Origin: Candidatus Altarchaeales archaeon
Lineage (GTDB): Archaea > Altiarchaeota > Altiarchaeia > IMC4 > QMZM01
Direction of reading: 5' to 3'
DNA: 5,451 nt
Assembly: GCA_003663045.1 (NCBI GenBank)
Contig: QMZG01000086.1
Coordinates: forward strand, 1 to 5,451
Shown: one piece after another, positions 1 to 5,395 of the stretch
How the letters are laid out: every line of letters begins with the position of its first letter
Numbering within the stretch: position 1 is the first letter of the stretch
Position numbers and translations under genes: made by a program
The notes under the pieces: model-generated
Seen by the model: the letters and a program-made list of their open reading frames with translations, nothing else
Database searches by the model: none
What the model was told of the DNA's origin: nothing

Positions 1-48
1 GAAAGGTTACGAGGAGCCCAGATATTCTATTCTTTGAAGTCATTTTGA
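1..48. other. Left-edge fragment: possible gene end (+) or gene start (-)
   Basis: Too short to assign. On the plus strand all three frames are open from the edge and then stop, at 35-37, 46-48 and 60-62, so this may be the last codons of a gene entering from the left. The T-rich stretch just after it (T5 at 52-56, T4 at 66-69) would suit an archaeal terminator and favours this reading. On the minus strand an ATG at 43-41 opens a frame to the edge (MTSKNRISGLLVTF), with the TATA-like palindrome at 83-98 at a plausible promoter distance but no Shine-Dalgarno site. The two readings are alternatives, and neither is secure. Confidence 0.25.
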
Positions 49-72
49 TAATTTTTGATTGATAATTTTGAT
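45..72. repeat. Imperfect tandem repeat of a T-rich 14-15 bp unit
   Basis: TTGATAATTTTTGAT (45-59) is followed by TTGATAATTTTGAT (59-72), which shares one base and differs by one T. On the plus strand this gives T-tracts at 52-56 and 66-69, the kind of signal at which archaeal RNA polymerase terminates. It may be the terminator of a plus-strand gene ending near the left edge. The arrangement resembles the duplicated T5 unit after the ATPase gene at 5396-5419. Confidence 0.55.
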
Positions 73-82
73 ATATCCTTAG

Positions 83-98
83 ATTATAAATTTATAAT
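83..98. promoter_or_regulatory. 16-bp perfect palindrome with TATA-box character
   Basis: ATTATAAATTTATAAT is identical to its reverse complement and holds an archaeal TATA-like core in both directions. If used leftward, transcription would begin around 64, suiting the candidate minus-strand ATG at 43. If used rightward it would begin near 116, upstream of the inverted-repeat region. Very AT-rich DNA produces such palindromes easily, so a promoter role is inferred. Confidence 0.3.
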
Positions 99-104
99 AA
101 TAAA

Positions 105-129
105 TAATGATAGATTAATGATAGATTAA
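105..129. repeat. Perfect 11-bp tandem duplication
   Basis: TAATGATAGAT occurs twice back to back (105-115 and 116-126) and continues for three bases into a third copy (TAA, 127-129). It lies in noncoding AT-rich DNA. No function can be assigned; replication slippage is the simplest origin. Confidence 0.7.
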
Positions 130-146
130 CTTTGATAAAATTTGGC

Positions 147-164
147 TCTGTAGAATCTGTAGAA
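147..164. repeat. Perfect 9-bp tandem duplication
   Basis: TCTGTAGAA occurs at 147-155 and again at 156-164. The second copy contributes most of the left arm of the 10-bp inverted repeat pairing with 270-279. Noncoding; function unknown. Confidence 0.7.
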
Positions 165-209
165 ATCTATAAGCGATGGGTTAAGGAACAAGGATAGCGA
201 GCTTAGGGA

Positions 210-229
210 CATCTGCTACCATCTGCTAC
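210..229. repeat. Perfect 10-bp tandem duplication
   Basis: CATCTGCTAC occurs at 210-219 and again at 220-229. It lies in the interior of the inverted-repeat region, immediately before the small hairpin at 231-246. Function unknown. Confidence 0.7.
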
Positions 230-230
230 A

Positions 231-252
231 ACATATACAGATATGTGTTTTT
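231..252 (+). terminator. Small hairpin followed by T5, terminator-like on the plus strand
   Basis: ACATAT and ATATGT form a 6-bp AT-rich stem with loop ACAG, followed by a T5 tract at 248-252. The form resembles a weak intrinsic terminator for plus-strand transcription heading into the 3' end of the minus-strand operon. No plus-strand gene lies just before it, so it could end a small RNA, act as a convergent block, or be chance. I see no T-tract terminator for the minus-strand operon in this gap. Confidence 0.25.
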
Positions 253-290
253 ACGCTAGAACCCTAAAGGATTTCTACATAGCTTAAATC

Positions 291-692
291 TTAATCAACC
301 AATTTAAATTTATATCCATATCTTATCGTTCCCTCCTTTCCACCGGCAATTATCTTTCTGAAAACCATCCTCACCTTTTTTCCAATCTCCACATCTTCTG
401 GCTTGCAGTCAACTATCTGAGAGGTAACCCACGGACCCTCGTCTAATTTTATTATTGCCATAACATAAGGCCTTTGGAACTCGAAGCCCTCTGGTGCCGT
501 ATGTATTATTGTATAGGAATAGATCTCTCCATTACCCGAGAATTTGAATTTCTCTATCTCCCCAGCTCTCCTACACTTTGGACAGAGTTTTCTTGGAGGA
601 AAGAATTTCTCCCCACAGTTCTTGCATCGAGTTCCAATCAGGTTATACCTCTGTGGGATTAACCTCCAGTATGACGCCAAGCCCTTTACCAT
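291..692 (-). CDS. DUF35 zinc-ribbon/OB-fold protein, bridge of thiolase and HMG-CoA synthase
   Basis: This 133-residue protein has the archaeal DUF35 layout. A short N-terminal helix segment (ASYWRLIPQRYNLIG, 6-20) leads into a rubredoxin-like zinc ribbon with C23-x2-C26 and C37-x2-C40, then an OB-fold from about 45 to the end (GEIYSYT at 55-61, PYVMAIIKLDEGP at 75-87). It has no signal peptide or membrane segment. In the characterised Methanothermococcus complex such a protein holds acetoacetyl-CoA thiolase and HMG-CoA synthase together and contributes to a shared CoA site; the same role is inferred here from the adjoining genes. It is the last gene of the operon, 26 bp after the thiolase. 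I chose the ATG at 692 because GAGAGG sits 8 bases before it and the family begins near this ASYWR segment. An upstream in-frame ATG at 749 would add 19 highly basic residues and overlap the thiolase, which looks artefactual. Confidence 0.9.
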   Translation of the reverse strand: MVKGLASYWRLIPQRYNLIGTRCKNCGEKFFPPRKLCPKCRRAGEIEKFKFSGNGEIYSYTIIHTAPEGFEFQRPYVMAIIKLDEGPWVTSQIVDCKPEDVEIGKKVRMVFRKIIAGGKEGTIRYGYKFKLVD

Positions 693-700
693 CTTCTTTT

Positions 701-706
701 CCTCTC
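701..706 (-). promoter_or_regulatory. Shine-Dalgarno site fixing the DUF35 start
   Basis: GAGAGG on the minus strand lies 8 bases before the ATG at 692 and just after the thiolase stop codon at 721-719. It supports the 133-residue product over the longer 152-residue reading that starts at 749. Confidence 0.7.
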
Positions 707-718
707 TTTTCTTTTTTG

Positions 719-1885
719 TTACCCTCTGCTTAAGATATGAACGACACAAGTCGCCCCTGAACCCCCAACATTCTGAATTAAACCTATCTCTGCGTCCTTA
801 ACCTGTCTCTTACCCGCTTCCCCCCTCAACTGCAATGTAGCTTCAACCGCCTGAGAGATCCCCGTAGTTCCGACTGGATGTCCCTTGCCTTTCAAACCAC
901 CACTGGGATTTACTGGGATATCCCCATCGATTTTCGTTTGACCCTCTTCTGTTAAAATGCCTCCCTCACCCAATTTACAAAAGCCGAGACCTTCAATAGC
1001 GAGTATCTCCGCGATGGAAAAGCAATCGTGAACCTCTAAAAAGTCTATATCCTTTACCTCTATTCCAGCCTGTTTATAAGCCTTTTTAGCGGCAAGAATT
1101 ACAGAATCCATTCTGGAGAGGCTCTTTCTGTCATGTAATGCCAAGCTGTCAGTAGCAAGTGCCGATGCGGAGATCCAGATCGGTTCATCCTTTAATTCCC
1201 TGGCTTTTTTTTCACTTGCCAGAATTACTACAGCAGAACCATCTGTTATGGGGGAACAATGGAGAAGTCTTAAAGGCTCTGCAACTGGGGGTGAATCCAT
1301 TACCTCTTCCAATGAAACCTCAAATCGGAATTGTGCGTATTCATTAAATTGCGCATTATAATGATTCTTAACAGAAACCTCAGATATCTGCTCCAGGGTA
1401 GTTCCGTATTCCTTCATATGTCTTCTTGCCATCAAGGCATATAGGGCTGGAAATGTAATCCCCTGAAATGCTTCCCACTGCTCGTCTCCCGCACCCATCA
1501 GAGCCATCATCGCCGCCCCAGTGGGAACATCCGTCATCTTCTCAACACCACCAGCAACTACGATGTCATTCCTTCCAGATTTTATGGAGAGAAATGCCTG
1601 TCTCAGCGCCAAACCTCCAGATGCGCACGCTGCCTCCACCCTTGTGGCAGGAATTCCAGATAAACCGGAATAATCTGCGACCAACGCCCCGATATGCTCC
1701 TGTCCCGCAAATAATCCCGGGGACATGGAACCAACATAGAGTTCTTGTATATCCTCGCCTTCTATCCCCGCATCTGTTATTGCCTTGATTCCAGCCTCTG
1801 TTATCAGGTCTCTGTAGCTGTAGTCCCAGAGTTCACCAAACTTTGTCATTCCGATACCGATAATTGCCACCCTGTTTTCATTCAT
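719..1885 (-). CDS. Acetoacetyl-CoA thiolase (acetyl-CoA C-acetyltransferase), archaeal/SCP2-like type
   Basis: The 388-residue cytoplasmic enzyme condenses two acetyl-CoA into acetoacetyl-CoA, the first step of the mevalonate route. The nucleophilic cysteine is C87 in VEAACASGG. The HDCF motif (H286-F289) replaces the NEAF of bacterial degradative thiolases and supplies a second cysteine, C288. The GHPVGTTG motif gives catalytic H336, and the C-terminal GGSGATC (374-380) stands where classical thiolases have CxG. Together these mark the SCP2-like archaeal subfamily. Length is normal and nothing is broken. The start at 1885 has AAAGGT 8 bases upstream and lies 14 bp after the HMG-CoA synthase stop, so the two are surely co-transcribed. 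Such thiolases are often annotated generically as lipid-transfer-protein thiolases or used in beta-oxidation. The flanking HMG-CoA synthase and DUF35 genes make mevalonate synthesis the better call. Confidence 0.93.
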   Translation of the reverse strand: MNENRVAIIGIGMTKFGELWDYSYRDLITEAGIKAITDAGIEGEDIQELYVGSMSPGLFAGQEHIGALVADYSGLSGIPATRVEAACASGGLALRQAFLSIKSGRNDIVVAGGVEKMTDVPTGAAMMALMGAGDEQWEAFQGITFPALYALMARRHMKEYGTTLEQISEVSVKNHYNAQFNEYAQFRFEVSLEEVMDSPPVAEPLRLLHCSPITDGSAVVILASEKKARELKDEPIWISASALATDSLALHDRKSLSRMDSVILAAKKAYKQAGIEVKDIDFLEVHDCFSIAEILAIEGLGFCKLGEGGILTEEGQTKIDGDIPVNPSGGLKGKGHPVGTTGISQAVEATLQLRGEAGKRQVKDAEIGLIQNVGGSGATCVVHILSRG

Positions 1886-1899
1886 TTTTGTTTACCTTT

Positions 1900-2952
1900 T
1901 TACCTTTCCAGCCCAACACCTTTTATCTTTCCCTTAAATTTGGAATAAATAGAATAATTAATGTATTCCTTCTTCTTAATGTAATCTGAAACTGGTTTCT
2001 TATTCCTCCTTTTTTCATTCTCTTCTGTAACCTCTATAATGAACGCATCACTCCCCGCCCCGGAGCCATAAGAGGAAACCAGGATTTTATCCCCAGAATT
2101 TGCTTCATCCAAGATAGCACATAAACCGAGAAGTGTTGCTCCAGAATAGGTATTTCCGATCCAAGGGGTTAGTAAGCCGGTCTTTAATTGTTCTTTCCTA
2201 AAGCCCAGGGTCTTGGCAGCATTCAGTGGATATTTCCCATTTGGTTGATGAAATACAACATATTTAAAATCCTCTGGCTTCATATCATTCCTCTCCATTA
2301 TGCCCTTGGCTGCACTTACAACATGCTTAAAGTAGGCTGGAGCACCCGTAAACCTTGAGCCATGACTTGGGAATTCTTGACCCTCCCTCCTCCAGAAGTC
2401 TGGTGTGTCAGTTGTGTAGGAATATGTATCGTGAATCTCTGCAATGAGATCTTCATCCCCTATTATAAAGGCAGCACCTCCAGCACTTGCGGTGTATTCT
2501 AGGGCATCGCCCGGTTTTCCCTGTGATGTATCCGCCCCTATTGCCATACCATATCTAATCCTCTTTGATTCGACCAAACCCATTACTGTCTGAATGGCGG
2601 CGGTTCCGGCCTTGCACGCGAATTCATAGTCCGCAGCCGTTAGTTCGGGGGTGGCTTCAATGGCGGCAGCAACTATGGTGGCGGTGGGCTTCACAATATA
2701 CGGGTGAGATTCTGATCCCACATAGATTGCCCCTATCTCCTCCGGATTAATTCCAGAATGATCCACGGCATTTCTTGCACATTCTACTGAGATGGTAGCA
2801 GTATCCTCATCTATCGCATGAACGGATTTTTCTTTTACCAGCAGACCTTTTTTTATCCTCTCACCATCATTGCCCCATACACTGGCTATTTCCTCCACCT
2901 TTATCCTATATCTCGGTATATAGGCTCCATAACCTACTATTCCCACGGGCAT
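1900..2952 (-). CDS. Hydroxymethylglutaryl-CoA synthase, archaeal type
   Basis: The 350-residue enzyme condenses acetoacetyl-CoA with acetyl-CoA to HMG-CoA, the precursor of mevalonate and archaeal isoprenoid lipids. It begins with the family signature VGIVGYGAYIPRYRI. The expected catalytic triad is visible: E81 in GSESHPYIVKPT, nucleophile C113 in EFACKAGT, and H235 in VFHQPNGK; the conserved GNTYSGA segment (266-272) and GSGAGSDAF (297-304) also fit. Length matches archaeal homologues, which are shorter than eukaryotic ones. The C-terminal tail with YSKFKGKIKG is typical of archaeal members. It lies 37 bp after the regulator and 14 bp before the thiolase, with which it is expected to form a channelling complex. 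No Shine-Dalgarno site precedes the ATG; the leader is A-rich and contains a TATA-like element, so a leaderless internal transcript is possible. Nothing looks truncated. Confidence 0.95.
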   Translation of the reverse strand: MPVGIVGYGAYIPRYRIKVEEIASVWGNDGERIKKGLLVKEKSVHAIDEDTATISVECARNAVDHSGINPEEIGAIYVGSESHPYIVKPTATIVAAAIEATPELTAADYEFACKAGTAAIQTVMGLVESKRIRYGMAIGADTSQGKPGDALEYTASAGGAAFIIGDEDLIAEIHDTYSYTTDTPDFWRREGQEFPSHGSRFTGAPAYFKHVVSAAKGIMERNDMKPEDFKYVVFHQPNGKYPLNAAKTLGFRKEQLKTGLLTPWIGNTYSGATLLGLCAILDEANSGDKILVSSYGSGAGSDAFIIEVTEENEKRRNKKPVSDYIKKKEYINYSIYSKFKGKIKGVGLER

Positions 2953-2970
2953 TTTCTTTTTATTCTTTTT

Positions 2971-2983
2971 ATCTTATTTAGAA
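2971..2983 (-). promoter_or_regulatory. Possible internal TATA box for HMG-CoA synthase
   Basis: In the 37-bp gap after the regulator, the minus strand reads TTCTAAATAAGAT. The TATA-like core TAAATAAG (2980-2973) is centred about 25 bases before the A of the HMG-CoA synthase ATG at 2952, the spacing expected if transcription starts at the start codon itself. The lack of any Shine-Dalgarno site in this gap is consistent with a leaderless mRNA. AT-rich context makes this a weak prediction. Confidence 0.3.
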
Positions 2984-2989
2984 TGGATT

Positions 2990-3703
2990 TTATTCTTCAA
3001 TCCCTTTCAAATATTCAATGAGTTCTTCCTCAGTTTCAAGCATGGAAACTACCAGGGGGATCTTCTCCGTTTCAGCGATCTTTATGGCCAGTTTGTCAAC
3101 CTCGTATGGCTTCAGTCCATGAAGGATCACCATACTTGGCTTTGGCTTCGTGACTTTTATCGCGATCATTGGCGATCTCCCTAGATGTACCCTGGTAAAG
3201 ACTAACGCCCTGTCGGTATTCAAACCATAGAGCTGAATGAAATCATTCTCGGTAAGCTCCAGTATTGCCTTTATACTATCAATAACAGTATAGCCCCAGA
3301 TCTCATTCTCAATCAAATCCTTATTTACCACAATCTTTCCATTAATATATTTTATAAATTCACTTCCAGATAATGGAGAGAGAAATTCTCTGATGTCCAA
3401 AATTGCATCCGATTTCTTGATGGATGAAAATTTTTTAACTATTTTACTATCCCTTTCCATATCCAATGATATCAATGCATGAATAAATTTTCTCACAAAT
3501 TCAACCCCTGGAGATCTTCTCCTTCCAGATTCATAGTCTGAAATAACCGATGGAGAGATCTTTAGAACCCTTGATAATTCCCTCTGATTAATGCCAAAGA
3601 TCTCACGCCATTTTTTTATGCTTTTGGCTGGATTTTTAGCCAATGTGATCTCACCAGCAATATTCTTAGCTAACATGTCCCTCGAACTTGTATCCTGTTC
3701 CAT
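2990..3703 (-). CDS. XRE-type HTH transcriptional regulator (COG1709-like), first gene of the mevalonate operon
   Basis: The 237-residue protein has an N-terminal Cro/C1-type helix-turn-helix at about 30-66 (KKWREIFGINQRELSRVLKI, then SPSVISDYESGRRRSPG) and a C-terminal domain of about 135 residues (100-237) containing VFTRVHLGRSPMIAIKV and PSMVILHGLKPYEVDKLAIK. The N-terminal segment IAGEITLAKNPAKSIKKWRE and this architecture match archaeal predicted regulators of the COG1709 type, which I recall beside HMG-CoA synthase genes in many euryarchaea. It is probably a dimeric DNA-binding protein; ligand and targets are unknown, and control of its own operon is inferred from position. The ATG at 3703 has only a distant Shine-Dalgarno candidate (GAGGGG, 16 bases away). 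M10 (ATG at 3676) is an alternative start, but its GAGGG is only 2 bases away, so I keep the longer form. Confidence 0.85.
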   Translation of the reverse strand: MEQDTSSRDMLAKNIAGEITLAKNPAKSIKKWREIFGINQRELSRVLKISPSVISDYESGRRRSPGVEFVRKFIHALISLDMERDSKIVKKFSSIKKSDAILDIREFLSPLSGSEFIKYINGKIVVNKDLIENEIWGYTVIDSIKAILELTENDFIQLYGLNTDRALVFTRVHLGRSPMIAIKVTKPKPSMVILHGLKPYEVDKLAIKIAETEKIPLVVSMLETEEELIEYLKGIEE

Positions 3704-3712
3704 ATCTCTGTT

Positions 3713-3739
3713 GTTATTTCCCCTCTAAATTCCAATAAC
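3713..3739 (-). promoter_or_regulatory. Inverted repeat around the regulator's Shine-Dalgarno candidate
   Basis: GTTATT (3713-3718) and AATAAC (3734-3739) are exact reverse complements with centres 21 bp apart, two helical turns, which would suit a dimeric repressor binding one DNA face at the predicted start of the regulator transcript. In RNA the pair would form a stem whose loop holds GAGGGG (3725-3720), the likely ribosome-binding site. Six-base arms are common by chance, so this is tentative. Confidence 0.2.
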
Positions 3740-3783
3740 TTAACATTCTCGTATAATTATAAATACATAAGGGTATAATAATA

Positions 3784-3793
3784 GACAATTGTC
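3784..3793. promoter_or_regulatory. 10-bp perfect palindrome at the ATPase transcription start
   Basis: GACAATTGTC is its own reverse complement and lies 11 bp before the ATPase ATG, across the start site predicted from the TATA box at 3757-3765. A protein bound here would block initiation, so it is a reasonable operator candidate. Which regulator would bind is unknown; the neighbouring HTH protein is the nearest suspect. Confidence 0.35.
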
Positions 3794-3804
3794 GAAATGT
3801 CAAA

Positions 3805-5391
3805 ATGAAAACTAAGATCGTTCCAGATACATCTGTCATTATCGACGGAAGGATCACGGAGATTTTAAAGAAGGAGAAAGGTGATGTAGAGATAATAATA
3901 CCAGAGGCAGTGGTTTTGGAACTGGAGAAACAGGCAAACCTAGGTAGAGAGACCGGTTTTGATGGCTTGAATGAATTGAAATCCTTGAGACAGATTTCTG
4001 AAGAATCTGAAGGGAGGATAACTATAAAATTCTATGGGAATCCCCCTACAAAGGAGGATGTGAAATATGCCAAATTCGGCAGGATGGATGAGCTTATACG
4101 AAAAACTGCCGAAGAAAATGATGCCATTTTAGTGACAAGCGATAAGATTCAGGCGTTAGTTTCTGAGGTAAGGGGTCTAAAGGTTAGATACATTGGACCA
4201 AAGGTGAGAAAGATTCGGCCACATATCTTTAACCTGTTTGATTCTGAAACCATATCTCTGCATCTCAAAGAGAACACACCAATATTCGCAAAGAAGGGTA
4301 AAGTGGGTAATTTTGAATTAGTAAAGATCGGATCAAAGATTAGCAGGGGAGAATTGGAGAAATATACTCGGGAGATAGTGGAATCCGCACAGGCAGATCC
4401 TAGGGGCTATTTGGAGATGGAAAAAAGGGGTGTAGCTATAGTCCAGTTAGGTGAGTATAGGATTGTCATTACCAGACCACCTTTCAGTGACGGTCTTGAG
4501 ATCACTGCCGTTAAGCCCCTTGTAAAGACAAAATTATCCGACTACGGGCTTTCGAGAAAATTATTGAAGAGACTGGCGGAAAGGGCTGAGGGTATTCTTA
4601 TTGCTGGGGCACCTGGACATGGTAAAAGCACATTCGCTCAGGCGTTGGCGGAGTTCTATCTTGGTAAGGGAAAGGTTATAAAGACTATGGAGCATCCCAG
4701 AGACCTGCAGGTTCCCGATATCGTAACTCAGTACATAGAACTGGAAGGCTCAATGGAACAGACTGGGGATATTCTCCTTTTAGTAAGACCAGACTACACG
4801 ATCTTTGATGAGGTTCGCAAAACGAAGGACTTTCAGATATTTGCAGATATGCGTTTAGCCGGAGTGGGAATGATTGGTGTTACTCACGCTAACAGAGCCA
4901 TTGATGCTATTCAGAGATTGGTGGGTAGAGTGGAACTGGGGATAATTCCCCATATAGTTGATACAATAATATTCATAGAATCTGGAGAGATAAGGGAGGT
5001 ATATGAACTTAGAATGACGGTTAAGATCCCATTTGGAATGAGAGAGGCCGATCTCGCAAGGCCGGTTATTGAGGTAAGGGATTTTGAAACCGGATCGCCA
5101 CAATATGAACTATATTCCTATGGTGAAGAGGTAGTGGTAATCCCAACAATGGAGGGGGTTAAGAGGAAAATTTCCGGGTCTGAGGAATTATCTATTTCAA
5201 GAACTAAGAAGTTGATTATACTCCACTCAAGGATTCACAGGGATGAATTTGTCAAGATCCTTGTGGATGGAAGGGAAATCTCCACAGTCAGGGTTAACAG
5301 AGCAGGGAACATAAAGATAAAGAGAAATACAAATCTAGGTAGAGTATTGCAGGAGGCGATAAATTCCGGGAAAGAGATAAGAATATCCTAG
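3805..5391 (+). CDS. PIN-domain/secretion-type ATPase (COG1855, PINA-like), apparently without KH domain
   Basis: The 528-residue protein has an N-terminal PIN nuclease fold (about 1-135) with acidic residues D8, E39, D95 and D113 in the expected places (VPDTSVIIDG, VVLELEKQA, RMDELIRK, LVTSDK). A linker and N-subdomain (about 140-250) lead to a secretion-superfamily ATPase core (about 250-430): Walker A GAPGHGKST (268-276), an acidic RPDYTIFDEVR segment (328-338, Walker B-like) and the GVTHA histidine box (358-362). The end (about 467-528) is a beta-rich tail. Many euryarchaeal relatives run to about 600 residues with a GxxG-bearing KH domain between ATPase and tail. Here the ATPase end (VVVIPTMEGV, 443-452) is followed almost at once by the tail, and no KH-type GxxG loop is visible. 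The Sulfolobus relative PINA is a hexameric ATPase that promotes Holliday junction branch migration; a DNA or RNA processing role here is inferred. It has its own promoter, divergent from the operon. Confidence 0.9.
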   Translation: MKTKIVPDTSVIIDGRITEILKKEKGDVEIIIPEAVVLELEKQANLGRETGFDGLNELKSLRQISEESEGRITIKFYGNPPTKEDVKYAKFGRMDELIRKTAEENDAILVTSDKIQALVSEVRGLKVRYIGPKVRKIRPHIFNLFDSETISLHLKENTPIFAKKGKVGNFELVKIGSKISRGELEKYTREIVESAQADPRGYLEMEKRGVAIVQLGEYRIVITRPPFSDGLEITAVKPLVKTKLSDYGLSRKLLKRLAERAEGILIAGAPGHGKSTFAQALAEFYLGKGKVIKTMEHPRDLQVPDIVTQYIELEGSMEQTGDILLLVRPDYTIFDEVRKTKDFQIFADMRLAGVGMIGVTHANRAIDAIQRLVGRVELGIIPHIVDTIIFIESGEIREVYELRMTVKIPFGMREADLARPVIEVRDFETGSPQYELYSYGEEVVVIPTMEGVKRKISGSEELSISRTKKLIILHSRIHRDEFVKILVDGREISTVRVNRAGNIKIKRNTNLGRVLQEAINSGKEIRIS

Positions 5392-5395
5392 TTGG

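Larger units (their letters stand above)
158..279. other. Nested inverted repeats, candidate structured RNA or 3' UTR element
   Basis: Four complementary pairs nest without conflict. TGTAGAAATC (158-167) pairs with GATTTCTACA (270-279), GGGTT (178-182) with AACCC (260-264), TAGCG (195-199) with CGCTA (254-258), and ACATAT (231-236) with ATATGT (241-246) around a four-base loop. The outer stem gains a wobble pair (168 with 269) only if read as plus-strand RNA. An alternative inner pair, TTAGGG (203-208) with CCCTAA (262-267), competes with the second stem. Located 12-133 bp beyond the stop of the DUF35 gene, it could be the operon's 3' UTR on the minus strand or a separate plus-strand RNA. It contains no ORF longer than about 14 codons and matches no RNA family I recognise. 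Chance complementarity remains possible. Confidence 0.3.
3704..3804. promoter_or_regulatory. Divergent promoter region between the operon and the PIN-ATPase
   Basis: One AT-rich core can serve both directions. On the plus strand TTATAAATA (3757-3765) is a good archaeal TATA box predicting a start near 3787, about 18 bases before the ATPase ATG. A second candidate, TATAATAATA (3774-3783), would give a leaderless transcript. On the minus strand the same core reads TATTTATAA and predicts a start near 3735, leaving a leader of about 32 bases for the regulator gene. GTATAAT is repeated directly at 3751-3757 and 3773-3779, 22 bp apart. No Shine-Dalgarno site precedes the ATPase ATG. Start sites are predicted from spacing only. 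Confidence 0.6.

Noticed and set aside
105..229. CRISPR-like array from the short repeats
   Set aside because: The repeats are 9-11 bp direct duplications without spacers, and differ from one another in sequence.
243..287. Tiny ORFs in the left intergenic region (14 codons at 243-287 plus; a 13-codon one on the minus strand near 182-223)
   Set aside because: They are too short, have no ribosome-binding site and fall inside the inverted-repeat region.
291..749. A longer 152-residue reading of the DUF35 gene starting at 749
   Set aside because: It overlaps the thiolase by 31 bases, adds a lysine/arginine-rich 19-residue leader not expected for the family, and ignores the good Shine-Dalgarno site before the ATG at 692.
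474..801. Plus-strand open frames at 474-662 and 544-801
   Set aside because: They lie antisense to well-supported DUF35 and thiolase genes and show no recognisable domain.
719..1885. Classical bacterial PhaA/FadA-type thiolase
   Set aside because: HDCF replaces NEAF and the C-terminal CxG is absent, pointing to the SCP2-like archaeal type.
1159..1948. Plus-strand open frames at 1159-1347, 1468-1788 and 1745-1948
   Set aside because: Antisense shadows of the thiolase gene; their proline-, serine- and histidine-rich products are typical of wrong-frame translation.
2565..3021. Plus-strand open frames at 2565-2750 and 2818-3021
   Set aside because: Antisense to HMG-CoA synthase, with no domain and no plausible initiation signal.
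3805..4200. PIN domain as a VapC toxin of a toxin-antitoxin pair
   Set aside because: The PIN fold is fused to a full ATPase in one long frame, which is the COG1855 architecture, and the divergent HTH protein is much larger than a VapB-type antitoxin.
4855..5103. Minus-strand open frame of 82 residues inside the ATPase gene
   Set aside because: It is antisense to the conserved ATPase core and its sequence resembles no protein family.
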